From NCBI RefSeq assembly GCF_036898095.1, contig NC_090729.1, positions 63,081,282 through 63,145,281 on the forward strand: 64,000 nt of DNA, in the 5' to 3' direction. Positions within the stretch are counted from its first letter, which is position 1. Every line of letters starts with the position of its first letter. Positions 35,035 through 46,302 of this stretch are shown here, in pieces. Source of the DNA: Palaemon carinicauda (lineage: Eukaryota; Arthropoda; Malacostraca; Decapoda; Palaemonidae). Both the position numbers and the translations under genes were made by a program. The notes under the pieces were generated by a model. That model worked only from the letters and a program-made list of their open reading frames with translations, was not told the DNA's origin and searched no databases.

Positions 35035-35443
35035 ATTTACCAAGAAAGACCCAGTACTTAGTAAGGTTTTAGAAAGTTTAATGACAGGTAGGGACTTATG
35101 CGGAAAAGAGGAAAATTGTAAACCCTATAAGGATATATGGTATGAACTGAGTGTAACACAAGGAATAGTGATGTGATGTTCAAGGATAGTTATTCCTAAT
35201 TCTCTGAGGAATAAGGTTTTGTCTGAAATACATGCTGATCACCAAGGTATAGTGAGATCAAAGTCAATTGCAAGAACCTTTGTATGGTGGCCAGGTGTAG
35301 ATAAAGATGTGGAATCTTATATAAGAAATTGTATGAATTGTGTTATGCAACAGAACAATCCTCAATTTGGTAGAATGCACCCATGGGGGTTTCCCAGGTA
35401 CCCATGGCAAAGAGTACAGATAGATTTTGTAGATGCTTTTTGA
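35035..35443 (+). pseudogene. Ty3/gypsy integrase N-terminal fragment
   Basis: The plus strand reads from TKKDPVLSKVLESLMTGRDL into LRNKVLSEIHADHQGIVRSK, then FVWWPGVDKDVESYIRNCMN with the final Cys pair, and PWQRVQIDFVDAF. This is the HHCC zinc-binding domain followed by the first Asp of the DDE core (IDF). One stop interrupts it near 35,175, and the frame ends just after the first Asp. There is no RT before it and no further integrase after it. It is one of five gypsy loci in the window and the only one on the plus strand. Confidence 0.78.
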
Positions 35444-36460
35444 GAGTAACTCCTTTCTGCGTTGTTCAATACTCTAGAAGTGAATACAATATCTCATAAC
35501 CTGACTATTAAATAAGGGATAAACCTGAAATCGTAACTACCTCTGTACTTTATAATTAACTTTTCTTTTCTCACCACCATCAAAATAAAAAGCAGGAAAA
35601 TAAAAATAGGGCTGTCAGTAGTCTAATACCGTAAGCTGTTCATTTCCAGGGAGAGAGAAGATGGTAATCTGTACTGGATATTTGGCAAAGCAAGAAATAG
35701 TTCAATACCCTAGGCCTATAAATCTATTTCCACAAAAATGAGGGTTATATAAAAACCTACTTTTGGTCTCGCAAGAATATGATTGTCTGATTTTTATTTC
35801 TTCATAGAAAACAAGTTCTACAACAATTATAGCAATGTTAGATCTGGCTCATAGTGAAATATAAAACAGATTAATTACCGTTAAGTTTTATGGAATATAA
35901 AAGGCGGAATGGAGCAGGCGATGAAAAGGATAAGTCATCCAGGGGAATGGTGGCTGGGATGATAGAATTAGTTAACCTTTCGCGGTCAAAAGTGATAATC
36001 CACATTGGAATGTGTGTGTGCATATCCTATAAATGCCAATTCTTCCTACAGCTTTTTGTTTTAAAAGTAAAGTCAGGTCTATCTGATGATGATGATGTCG
36101 TTTGTTTATCCGATCCTTCATTTTCTCTGTCTGTCTGTAAGATTGCCTTACCTTATGTAAGACACGGGCCTGTTGTATACACTGTTATCGATTTACGAAA
36201 TATTATTATTAGAGGAACCTTTGTAAAAATAGTCAAATTCAATGAAAATTTCCATTGAAAGATGTAACTAAAATCACAAGATCTTATTTAGAAGTATCAA
36301 AAGCTAATCATGCATAAAGCGCTCAGTCAAAGGCATTTGTCAAATGATTCGGAAGAATACCTGGCATTTGTTTATGAATTCCAAAATTTAATTGCATTCT
36401 TTAGATGATCCTCAAATGAAATATGTTAAGCAAAAATACAGATCTTATGCAATTGAAGTC
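35444..36460. other. No gene recognised
   Basis: Non-coding. A 36-bp stretch at 36,137-36,172 (AAGATTGCCTTACCTTATGT) recurs at 61,117-61,152. Confidence 0.35.
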
Positions 36461-36461
36461 A

Positions 36462-36516
<55 letters not shown>

Positions 36517-36960
36517 AAAGCTACAACCCTAGTTGGAAAACCAGGATGCTATAAGCCCAGGGGCTCCAACAGGGAAAATAGCCCAGTGAGGAAGCAAAAA
36601 AAGGAAAAATAAAATATTTTATGAAGAGTAACAACATTAAAATAAATATCTCCCTTATGAACTATATAAACTTCAACAAAACATGAGGAAGAGAAATTAG
36701 ATAGGATAGTGCGTCCGAGTGTACCCTTAAGCAAGAGAACTCTAACCCAAGACAGTGGAAGACCATGGTACAGAGGCTATGGCACTACCCAATTCTAGAG
36801 AACAATGGTTTGATTTTGGAGTGTCCTTCTCCTAGAAGAGACCAAATTCAGGTTACTAGAAAATGTATAAGGGGTAATAAAGCATTTGAACCCATCCAAT
36901 GCTCCATTCCATTGGAAAGTCTATATCCCCAACTGCAGTCAGGAATGGATCGGTAATCAA
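36462..36960 (-). repeat. SINE-like repeat with CR1-like LINE tail, copy 1
   Basis: Begins with (ATT)n at 36,462-36,512, then CTACAACCCTAGTTGGAAAA and GGGGCTCCAACAGGGAAAAT, the 3' tail also seen on the LINE at 44.3 kb. The body (CCGAGTGTACCCTTAAGCAA onward) matches 60,280-60,410 but not the LINE. Read on the minus strand, the microsatellite is the 3' tail. Truncated at its 5' side relative to the 60-kb copy. No protein. Confidence 0.65.
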
Positions 36961-36974
36961 CGCCTTAGATGACT

Positions 36975-36977
<3 letters not shown>

Positions 36978-37022
<45 letters not shown>
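36978..37022. repeat. (AT)n microsatellite
   Basis: About 44 bp of AT directly abutting the foldback MITE. Confidence 0.95.
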
Positions 37023-37023
<1 letters not shown>

Positions 37024-37570
37024 CGGATTTTAAGCGAAGTGAAAAATCTATTTTTGGGTGAGATCGTCATGTCGTCCAGATGGAAGTTGCTAAGGTAGCT
37101 TTAAAAGGATATAATATATACTACTGTGATATTCCCAGAGAATTAACCTTCAGGTTCCAGAATTCTAACTCCTGGAGCGAATATCCTTAAAATTTTCTCA
37201 GGGATATCGCATAAGAACAGAGGACGCATTCTTGACACGTCTCATAGCAATCTCTACCCAAATAGCGTTAACGCTTCGAGGGGGACGTGGCAAAAGAATA
37301 GAAGGAGGCCGTAACAAGGTTACCCCCGTTCCCATACTACCATTGACCACCACCCCAGCGCCATTCCCAGGATGGCGGACATTCCTTGTAGCATTGAGTG
37401 TGGAGCTACAGATACAGTATGTTAGGGAGGGATCTGTGAAGATCTTTTCTTCTAAGAAAGAAGGGTGGGTCCATCAGGACGATATGGCGATCTCACCCAA
37501 AAATAGATTTTTCGCTTCGCTCAAAATCCGTTTTTTGCGCTCAAGCCATTTCGTCCTGCTGGAAGTATAC
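37023..37570. mobile_element. Foldback MITE, copy B
   Basis: Same termini as copy A: AACGGATTTTAAGCGAAGTG on the left and its inverted counterpart CTTCGCTCAAAATCCG at about 37,513-37,530. The outer GCTCAAGCCATTTCGTCCTG segment on the right is retained. The interior (TTAACCTTCAGGTTCCAGAA, GCGTTAACGCTTCGAGGGGG) matches copy C in inverted orientation. Non-coding. Confidence 0.75.
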
Positions 37571-38280
37571 CAGAGCATTAATGTGTCTGTGGATTTTCAT
37601 CAGTGCCTTAACCTTGGGACAACCTTTCTATGATCATTTGGATCAATCGAGACAAATGACGTTACCGTTATCCGTCATTATCACTAATCATCTCCGATGT
37701 TAGTGCTTCCTGCCCCATATAGGGAAGTGTCTTTCTAGACGGTAGAAAGTAGGGTCTCAAGGTAAGCATACATTGTATGGACAAACATAAGAATACACCA
37801 GATGAACAAACCGTCTCGTAGTTTGTGAAAATTATATAATACTTAACAGTGTTTCTTAATTCCGTTGTTTGTGAGCATACAAATAAATAAAAGTACATAC
37901 TCTGGACTATAGACATGCAATTGTCGGGCGAGTTAGGACGCAATTACATTCTAATAGACGTTTAATAGTAAGTAAAACGAATGTAGCATGATAACGGAAC
38001 TATACATGTAACCTGTACAGAGATTATCTTTCTTTCTTGGAAAGCAAGAAATGATGAGTGCCACTCTCAGATTAAAGACAATTAAAAACAAATTTTCTTC
38101 ATAATTCCTGTACTGGTTACTTTTATCGACATTGTGTACTATGTACACCGGCACTTGTGCCATCTGTATAATTCCACACCTGGGATTTTGAACAGAAATA
38201 GTGTCACCATGGTAACACTCGATCAAAGGAGGTCACACCCTAAGAGGGATGATCTCTTCTCCCTTTAATTGACAGTCCCA
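37571..38280. other. No gene recognised
   Basis: AT-rich; short frames only. Confidence 0.35.
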
Positions 38281-38282
38281 GT

Positions 38283-39385
38283 CAATTAGCTGTTCATCGT
38301 AGAATTAGACGGCGGGTTAAGTATTCTACCCGACGTCACCACATACTGCTTCAGATCATGGACTTGCTTAAAATAGTGTTTGTAGAACACAGTGGATGAT
38401 TCTCACCCAGTATATGTGCGAGGACTTTTGAAGTCTAAACCATTGACTGTCTATAACAGTAATTAGGGGGCAGGTTTTAATACGCTATCTGCCGCCACTA
38501 CATAGTGTTTCAGTTCATGTACCTGTTTCGCATAGTGTTTGTAAAACACTCTGGATGATTTCCATCTAGTGCATGAACGAAGACGCTTAAAGTCCATATA
38601 CTGAAAGAAGTTCAGTGATTAAGCAATCTTTCTCGGATCATGACCTACGGGAGTACTGTCAGGATCCACTCTATGAATAAAGTAGGTGAGTTTCGCCTTC
38701 AGTTGTTTTAGGGATAAATTTAATCCAGAGGTTTCTCCTTTAAAGAGCTGTCCTCCCCTGAAGTCTGAAGTTCTACGAAGATAGACCTTTAAACACTCTA
38801 CCGGACATAGAGAGATATCTTCCTTCATAGGGCAGATTCTCCAGGGACCCCACCTTTTAGTGGGTAGCTCATTCTTAGCGAGAAAGGATGGATCAGGGAA
38901 GAGATTCAGTTCTCCTGTTTCTGAAAACTGAGTGTGGCCCTCATCCCTAGAAAGGGCCACTATTTCACTAACTCTAGCCCCTGAGGCTATAGCGAACAGA
39001 AAAATAACCTTTTGGGTTAGATCCTTTAGCGAACAATCTTCATTGTTTAAGGATGAGGCATAATGTAGGACCTTGTCCAAAGACCAAGAGATGGGCTTTG
39101 GTGGTGCAGCAGGCCTAAGCCTCGCACATGCCTTCGGGATCTTATTAAAGATTTCGTTCGCCTAGTCTACTTGAAAGGCATATAGAAGAGGTCTAGTCAA
39201 AGCTGACTTGCACGTAGTTACCGTGTTGGCCGCCAAACCCTGGTTATGAAGATGGATAAAGAAGGACATTCAGAAGTTCATTGAAATCTCTCTCGGTCAT
39301 TTTGCTTTTACGAAAGCAACCCACTTTTTCCATGATGACTCATTTTGTCTTCTAGTTGACTTGACTTTTATTCCTCTAAGAATTT
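38283..39385 (-). pseudogene. DIRS-type tyrosine recombinase, broken
   Basis: On the minus strand the N-terminal SAM-like domain (NQGLAANTVTTCKSALTRPL) has stops. A clean 153-codon frame (38,619-39,080) then carries the catalytic core: Arg in IASGARVSEIVAL (box I, residue 36) and H-x-x-R in GHDPRKIA (box II, residues 147-150). A TAA at 38,619 interrupts, but the same frame continues with NFFQYMDFKRLRSCTRWKSS and VFYKHY, where the nucleophilic Tyr is expected. Tyrosine recombinases in DIRS elements integrate a circular DNA intermediate, replacing the integrase of LTR elements. A 159-bp tandem duplication repeats this last segment (see next entry). Lies 3' of the RT/RNase H relic, the normal DIRS order. 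Confidence 0.8.
38291..38617 (-). repeat. Tandem duplication of recombinase C-terminal segment
   Basis: Two units offset by 159 bp (landmark GTTTGT at 38,537 and 38,378). Both encode the catalytic-Tyr block: upstream unit KSSRVFYKHYAKQVHELK, downstream unit ESSTVFYKHYFKQVHDLK. The period is a multiple of three. The upstream unit ends in a stop before the second begins. Confidence 0.75.
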
Positions 39386-39389
39386 TATA

Positions 39390-40550
39390 TTGCCTTTTCA
39401 GATCCCAAATCTTTTCTTAACTGCTAGGGCAAACAAAAATCATGAAATGAAGGGTTTGGGTTCTCTATAATAAATAGAAGGCAATTAAATTTTGAACCTT
39501 CAGGAGTTGTCCCGCCTGGAAGGATCTTAGCATGTTGAGGACTCTCAGCAGGTAATTGGACTGGATTGACTGGAAATCCTAAGTCTATCTCTTCCATTTC
39601 AGAGACAAGATGTTTATCATTTAAATTAGAGGATCCTCGTATGGGGCTACATATCAAGGTAGTTCCTTGACAGCTCTCGTAATGAAGAGGTCGGATTGCA
39701 GTTCGGGGATTTGTTCCCATCTGGGAAAGAATAGGTTGCGTCCGTGGACCATTCTAACTCTATCGGCCTGAGCCTGAGTAGAGCATCCACTATCACATTG
39801 CGGATTGGTTGTATGTTAACTGCTAATAGGTGCCATCCCTTTAGGTAAGGGATGGCTAACTACACTTAAACTGTATGAGACGTTTCTTAACATCGTCGAT
39901 TGCAGCGTCTCGTTATCCCTTCGGAGTCCCAGATCAGCTGTAGACAATCTGATCTGCTTGGAGAGAGTTTCCCTACTCATGACTGGACCAACATGGTCTT
40001 GGGATTTTCAGGCTTTGACCTTTGTTAGGGAAGCGATTAAGGAAGGACCGCTATCGGTCTTTTTAGGCCTCTACGAGCGTTTGATGCTTATTTTCTGCAG
40101 GTTCCCAGCGCATCTTGCAGCCGTGCTCTTAGCACTGGGCCTACATCTATTGCGAACTGGAGAGAGAACAGGGTTCCTCCCAGTTCTCGTTTTGGGAATC
40201 TGAAATCTATCTTTCATCCACGATGTTCCGGGGACCGGATCATTTCTTCGGATGTTCATAGACCAGCACCTTGGGTGCTGCCCCCCCCCCCCCCCCCTCA
40301 GCCTCTTGTCCAGGAACATTGTTGCCTGAACCTTTCTTAGGCTAAAATATTGCATGACTGTGTCTGCTAATTTTATGAAGGCAGCTAGGACTCTGTGTAG
40401 TCTGACGAGTATCTTTCCTGGGAAGTGCGTTACTTTGTGTAACCTGAATCCTAGATAGGAGGGGAAAGGGTGATTGACTGGAAGCTGCCGATAGACGACT
40501 TTCAGGTCTGGTAAGACTATAGGCACCCTTTTTTGCAGTGGGATTCTTAT
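39390..40550 (-). pseudogene. DIRS-type reverse transcriptase / RNase H, degraded
   Basis: RT blocks in the frame from 40,526 down: LPDLKVVYRQLPVNHPFPSY followed by LGFRLHKV, then FIKLADTVMQYFSLRKVQAT followed by MFLDKRL. These correspond to motif A (DLKDAY.QLPV), motif B (here lost) and the LDDWL-type motif C of DIRS RT. The second Asp is altered. The RNase H end is visible further along: WEQIPELQSDLFITRAVKEL, then YVAPYEDPLI and a run ending near 39,424. That is the DLFATR...DP.A motif peculiar to DIRS/Ngaro-type RNase H. Several stops, frameshifts and a C-run (40,281-40,298) break it. Confidence 0.7.
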
Positions 40551-42510
40551 GTTCAGAAGGATAAACCTCCTAGACTCGTTATTTTATTTGGACTTGTTGA
40601 GTGGCGATGAGTCCTGAATGACTCTGAATTTTCTTCGAGTCCTTCTCGTAAACACACAACGGCCTCCCCTGGAATTCGGTTGACTAAAGTTTCCTTACCA
40701 CCTGTATGCTCTAGAGCTCCCCGGTAAACTCCTCCGGGAGGGTTTTGGATAATCGGAGGAGTAGAGGAAATGGTGGTAGAGATATCTCCACCTCTCAACT
40801 TAGTCCCATCTTGATTAGGCCATGGAGCCAAGGATCGAAGGTCCAGCAATCCTAAAGGAATCTCCCTCCTACTAGAAGCATTCCTATGCTTCGACTGATC
40901 AGTAGGAATCTCTTTTCGACCATCTGTCTGTGATGTTTCGGTCACTACAACTGTGGATCGTTGTTGAACCGCTAGAAATGGATGTCCAAACCTCTCCATC
41001 TTCCTTTTAGGTTTGGGACCCACAACCTTAGAAGATTCTCTTTTTGAAAGGATGCCCCACTTTTGGAGAAGTCCTACTTTCTCCGTGGAGGCATTCTTAA
41101 TTGCTTCCTTGACTACCTTGTCTGGAAAGAGGTCTTTACCCTAGATGTTGGAAGATATTAGCTTTCTTGTATCGTGTTTCGCTGTTGCGTTAGCTAACAC
41201 AAACTCCCTACATATTCTTCTAGCCTTTATAAATGCATAAAGGTCTTTTACCAAAGTAGCCATATGTATTTTGGCTAAAACCTTAAGCATGTCTGGGGTA
41301 TCTTGATGAGCCGAACAGAACTCTATGTAGTTCTGTAGAGATAAGGAGGCTGCAAGTCTCTCCTTGGTTTCTTGTTCGTCTTGTAAGAGAAACTCAGATA
41401 ATTTAGGAAGATTTTCCTTAAATTATCGACTGGCGACATCCGCCACAAGTCTTCCTACTGAAGAGGAGAAATGGGCCTCCTTCCAGCTCTTCTCCTGTCT
41501 GGGAAATGCTAGTGACAGAGGTTCGCACTCCCTGAGTGTGGGACACGGTTTACCTGTCTCTATTGCCTCAATGACATATTTGAAAGCCAGAGTGGATACC
41601 TTCGACACCGAGTAACCCGCCTTTTCTGTGCTGCTTGACAGGATAGCCTGTGCGTTATCATTGTCGAGAATCATAACCCTCTTTGATTCCGGTCCTTTTT
41701 CTGATATTGGTTAATCCTTCAGTCTAATGAAACAGTTCGGGAAAGCGTCAAAGCTTGGCCAGAACTGGATTTTGTCCAAAGGAACAGCACCCATCTTCTC
41801 AGAGATGTAGAGTTTGGCGTTTAAAATCGTCAATAGCTCCGCAAACCTCCAGGGATTGGTTGTGGAGCATGTCAGAAGGTCTTGATGTACGAGTCTTTTG
41901 TATGACCCTTTAGGAGTGACAAGTGGAGCTTTGCAAAGCTCTACCTTGCATTTTGCTTCCTGCTTTGTGTTCTGTTTGCACAAATTTTCTACTAGATTCT
42001 TAACTTGGGCCCATAACTAGTTCATTCCATCTAAATGAGGGATAGAAGGCGGAGATATCAATGTCGTTGGCTCATGAGCCTGTTGGGACGGAGACATTTC
42101 CAACCCGACATTTTCCCCTTCTTCCCGTGGGTGCTTTTTGCCCTCCTTCCCGAAGGTTATCTGGCCAACGGGAAATGTACCTCGTGTCTGGGGTACCACT
42201 ATTTCCTTACTCGCTGTTGGAAATAGTAACCTACGCATCTTGTCATTAGGCAGGGTCCCGGAGAGATTTTCTGAAAGCCTCTCACTCAGTTGCGTAGTTT
42301 GAAACAAGCTTTATCCCTAGTCTCCACCGACTTGGGATTCTTGAAACCTTCGGACAATAGGGCCCGACATACTTTGCAGGCCTGCGGGTTCAAATACTGC
42401 AGGTGTTCGGAAATAATATTGCAGGGGGCATGAAACCTGCATGCATTATGTCTGTAAAAACACTTACTCTTAATTTTGCAGAAGACTGCGACACATGACA
42501 TCTGGTGTTC
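40551..42510 (-). pseudogene. DIRS-type Gag-like protein, degraded
   Basis: Coding pieces in minus-strand order: 42,286-42,501 Cys/His-rich N-terminus (NACRFHAPC, then NPQACKVCRALLSEGF and KNPKSVETRDKACFKLRN); 42,017-42,307; 41,711-41,983; 41,423-41,674; a read-through stretch including LPKLSEFLLQDEQETKERLA, DTPDMLKVLAKIHMATLVKD and ICREFVLANATAKHDTRKLI (41,150-41,420); and 40,553-41,023 (VGPKPKRKMERFGHPF), the linker to RT. Such a long Gag-like frame ahead of RT and YR is the DIRS layout. Stops and frameshifts separate the pieces. The N-terminal part is shared with the copy at 62.8-63.3 kb. Confidence 0.7.
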
Positions 42511-44290
42511 CTCCTGTGAAGAAAGGAAAACAAAATGAGTATACGATTGATTATCTCACTGATAACCAATAAATCAAAAGTCATATCTTAACAGAATAGC
42601 TTAGGATAGGAAGCTATAAAGGGATAGTAGGAGACACATACTTGTGTATCCCTTGCAAGCAAATGCTGGTACCTCCCTTCAGTATTAAGTGATAGGAATT
42701 TCTTTTCGAAGGAATTCCGACTGAAAAAGGGGTTTTCTAACCCCTAGGGATAGGGAAGTGTATACTTCACTGTCCCTTTCATACTAAATACTGTGGGGTA
42801 CAGAAGACTGATTTCTTAGTCAGTTTAACGAAGAAACACTATTCCTTTAATGTAAGAGCGGCTGCAGCATAAGCTCACATGAGGATACCCAAGATATGCT
42901 AGAAATAGTTACTGTATAATCATACTGTAGTTTTCTATTTGCAGTATGCACTATATTGCAATATACTGGCTACTGTATAATTATATATAGTATGGAAAGG
43001 AAAGACATATTTGTATATATCCCACCCAACTTATTTGCTGTGACCCCCCCCCCTTACAAAATTAAAACATAGAGTTTCCTAATCATGGAGACTCGAGGAT
43101 AAGGGCTCTGCCCTTTAAGGGTTAGGATGTATTCTCCAGTCCTTAAAATTTTAATATTGCAGGGTAATCTGAAGACTGATTACTAATCAGAATATTGAAG
43201 AATTAAATTCTTTCAATATGTGATTGGGTTCCACAAATATTTGGGTAGGATTTTCAAATATATTGGAAAAGCACTGCTAGCATAAAATATACAGAAGCTT
43301 TCTATTTGCAGTATCTCCTATACTGCAGAAATACTAACTACCTGTATAAACATATACTGTAGTACCGCCGGCATGTCATCGGCATAGCTAGCTAATGCTA
43401 GCACATCTAGCCTGCTAGCTAAATGAAAAAGAGATAGCATGGAGAACAGGCTACCTAATACTGTACATATATACAGTAAAAGGGATGTAAAAGTTGACTA
43501 TAACTACCTTCTCCAGAAAGAACGTTCAAATGGAAGGGGAGAATATAATATACAAACTTCCATCCAGCTACAGTACTGTCACCGGCAAGGATCTGTCTAA
43601 ACCTTGCCGGCCGGCACTGCTGGCCATTACTAGTACAGTCGGCGTGCTGCCGGTTGAGCAGGCACCATTCTGTGACGGCCTGGTAGGCCGCACCCCGGCA
43701 GTAGCCACTTTTACTAGCAGTTCAAGAAAGAACCGGAGAGCCTTTATGAACCGAAGGGACTTCCCACTTACAGCCAACATGGCCAGCAGCTGCCCTAGTT
43801 GCCTGCCAGCAGTCCCCATGACTGCCGGCCGACAGCAGCCATGATTGCTGGCCGGCAGTAGTCTTTACTGCCGGCCGGCAACAATATGGCCAGCAGCTCA
43901 CAGCTGTCATTACTGCCGGCCGACAAATGTTAAGATTACCGGCCGGCAGCTATCAACTGTAAGAGGGGGAGTCTGGTCGATCCCGGCAACCCACCGGCAA
44001 CAGTAAGGTTGCCGGGATCACCAACATAAAGGGATAGAAGGGAAGGGAAAAGAGGGTCCCGAGAAAGGTACAGCAGGAGCCGGCCTTAGCCTGTCCTGCC
44101 CCACCTAACAACTCCGTTCCTGTATTAGAACTATCCCAGGCGGCTAAAGAATTCTATTCCTTAGTCTAGGGTTAGATTAATACAAATAAGAGGTTGGTAG
44201 CACCCTCGCCAACACCTCGAAAGGAAAGGAAACGGGGTTCCAGCGCCAGTGTCCCCTAAGCATAAGAAGAATTCCATTCCTCAGCCTAGG
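42511..44290 (-). repeat. DIRS-like element 5' region with internal repeats
   Basis: Non-coding sequence upstream of Gag, shared with 63,261-64,000. It holds two diverged tandem units of about 375 bp (about 42,635-43,008 and 43,008-43,376). Each runs from an ACATA-TTGT-TATCCC block to an ACTGTATAA...TACTGTAGT block and contains TTTCTATTTGCAGTAT. Beyond it is a GC-rich zone (43,590-43,960) with repeated GCCGGCCGGC palindromes, then a hairpin at 43,979-44,019. Confidence 0.65.
43979..44019. other. Perfect 13-bp-stem hairpin
   Basis: GATCCCGGCAACC (43,979-43,991) and its exact reverse complement GGTTGCCGGGATC (44,007-44,019), loop 15 bp. Sits at the distal edge of the CCGG-palindrome cluster. 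Confidence 0.85.
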
Positions 44291-44296
44291 GTCCAC

Positions 44297-45005
44297 TATT
44301 ATTATTATTATTATTATTACTATCCAAGCTACAACCCTAATTGGAAAAGCAAGATGCTATAAGCCCAGGGGCTCCAATAGGGAAAAATAGCCCAGTGAGG
44401 AAAGGAAATAAGGAAATAAATAACTGAAGAGAACAAATTAACAATAAATCATTCTAAAAAAAGTAATGTCAAAAGAGATATATCATATATAAACTATTAA
44501 CAACGTCAACAACAAAAATGTCATATATAAACTATAAAAAGACTCATGTCCGTCTGGTCAACAAAAAAGCATTTGCTCCAACTTTGAACTTTTGAAGTTC
44601 TACTGATTCAACAACCCGATTAGGAAGATCATTCCACAACTTGGTAACAGCTGGAATAAAACTTCTAGAGTACTGCGTAGTATTGAGTCTTATGATGGAG
44701 AAGGCCTGGCTATTAGAATTAACTGCCTGCCTAGTATTACGAACAGGATAGAATTGTCCAGGGAGATCTGAATGTAAAGGATGGTCAGAGTTATGAAAAA
44801 TCTTATGCAACATGCATAATGAACTAATTGATCGACGGTGCCAGAGATTAATATCTAGATCAGGAATAAGAAATTTAATAGACCGTAAGTTTCTGTCCAA
44901 CAAATTAAGATGAGAATCAGCAGCTGAAGACCAGACAGGAGAACAATACTCAAAACAAGGTAGAATAAAAGAATTAAAACACTTCTTCAGAATAGATTGA
45001 TCACT
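44297..45005 (-). pseudogene. CR1-like LINE 3' end (RT C-terminus and tail)
   Basis: The minus strand from about 45,005 reads FNSFILPCFEYCSPVWSSAA, then a 119-codon frame (44,544-44,903): MLDRNLRSIKFLIPDL, LWHRRSISSLCMLHKIF, FIPAVTKLWNDLPNRVVES and ELQKFKVGANAFLLTRR. These are the conserved blocks after the RT domain in CR1/jockey-group LINEs. A stop is followed by a 3' UTR with GGAGCCCCTGGGCTTATAGC and a (TAA)n tail (plus strand ATT 44,297-44,320). 5' truncated, as is common for LINE insertions. It lies inside the DIRS 5' region. Confidence 0.82.
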
Positions 45006-45879
45006 AACACAGGACTAATCTGCTAGGTCACAGGAAGAAGGGTCATATCGTACAGACCTTTCAGGAGTGGCCTAGGGAGGTCTCTAGCCTCCTATGTCGG
45101 TAGCCTAACGTAGCAAAAGAATTCCATTCATCTTGCCAGGTAGCTACCGACCACAGAATAAATACTCTGAGATTCTGGCCAAAACCCCAAAAACCTGCAT
45201 CTGCGGTTACGGAGGAAGGGCAGAAAAACCGTAGAAAAGTCATGCCTGAACTAAAAATTCAAGGCCAACCCGCTAAGGTTCTAGCCTGAGGCTACAATCA
45301 GAGGGAAGAGGGATTACCCTTAAACTCCCTTTTTTGAGAGGGGTAAAGTTCATCCAATTAAAAGAGATACCTATCTCTTCATAATTGAAATCATCATACA
45401 CAAGGGTAACCGGGGGGGTGTCTAACGTATAATAACACGACTAGATTAGGAACCTAGGCGAGACAAGATCTTGGTTAACTCACTCACCGAGACTCTAACT
45501 ATACAATCGATATGGAAAGGAAAAATATGCACAATGTAAATATCTTCACGAGAATATATTGCCTAAATAGCTAACATAATAAAATAATTAATTAATGATA
45601 TATGAAGCTATTTAAAAACTGGGAAGTCGTCCTGCTATCTAAATATCATGCCCAACGAACGACAGCGCTCATAGCACCTCCGTACAGGCTAGCTCTAAAC
45701 ACAATAAATTACTCAAATTTCACTGTGAAAAGGGAGCTAAAAAACTATTCATTGTAAAGACCCAATACTCAACTTTCGAAAGAAGTCTGAAAATGCATAA
45801 AAAATCTTTGAAAACCGATCGAAAAGTTAGATCAACAGGGAACACCACTAAGCGAAATCGCTACAAAATTAGGAATAGC
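45006..45879. other. Probable continuation of DIRS 5' region; no gene
   Basis: Contains AGAATTCCATTC and GGTAG-CTA words also present before the LINE insertion (44,120-44,290), so it probably belongs to the same 5' region. No frame with recognisable content. Confidence 0.4.
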
Positions 45880-46198
45880 CGCCATCCTGAGAATGGCACT
45901 GGGGTGGTGGTCAATAGTAGTACGGGAACGGGGGTAACCTTGTTACGGCCCCTTTCTATTCTTTTGCCATGTCCCCCTCTAAGCGTTAACGCTATTTGGG
46001 GTAGAGATTGCTATGAGACGTGTAAAGGATGCGTCCTCTGTTCTTATGCGATATCCCTGAGAAAATTTTAAGGATATTCGCTCGAGGAGTTAGAATTCTG
46101 GAACCTGAAGGTTAATTCTCTGGGAATATCACTGTAGTATATATTATATCCTTTTGAAGCTATCTTAGGAACTTCCATCAGGACGACATGGCTTGAGC
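45880..46198. mobile_element. Foldback MITE, copy C (inverted, partial)
   Basis: Reverse orientation of copy B: GTTAACGCTATTTGGGGTAG, GAACCTGAAGGTTAATTCTC, then the terminus CTTCCATCAGGACGACATGG followed by CTTGAGCCCAA. It ends at the AT microsatellite. The opposite terminus is missing. Confidence 0.75.
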
Positions 46199-46203
46199 CC
46201 AAA

Positions 46204-46224
46204 TATATATATATATATACACTT

Positions 46225-46300
<76 letters not shown>
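46204..46300. repeat. (AT)n microsatellite, compound
   Basis: AT tracts 46,204-46,219 and 46,229-46,300 separated by CACTTCCAT. Lies between the MITE and the tRNA-like array. Confidence 0.95.

Positions 46301-46302
<2 letters not shown>

Noticed and set aside
40071..40203. Plus-strand frame 39,958-40,203 and similar overlaps in the DIRS region
   Set aside because: The opposite strand carries recognisable RT/RNase H text; the plus frames have no domain.
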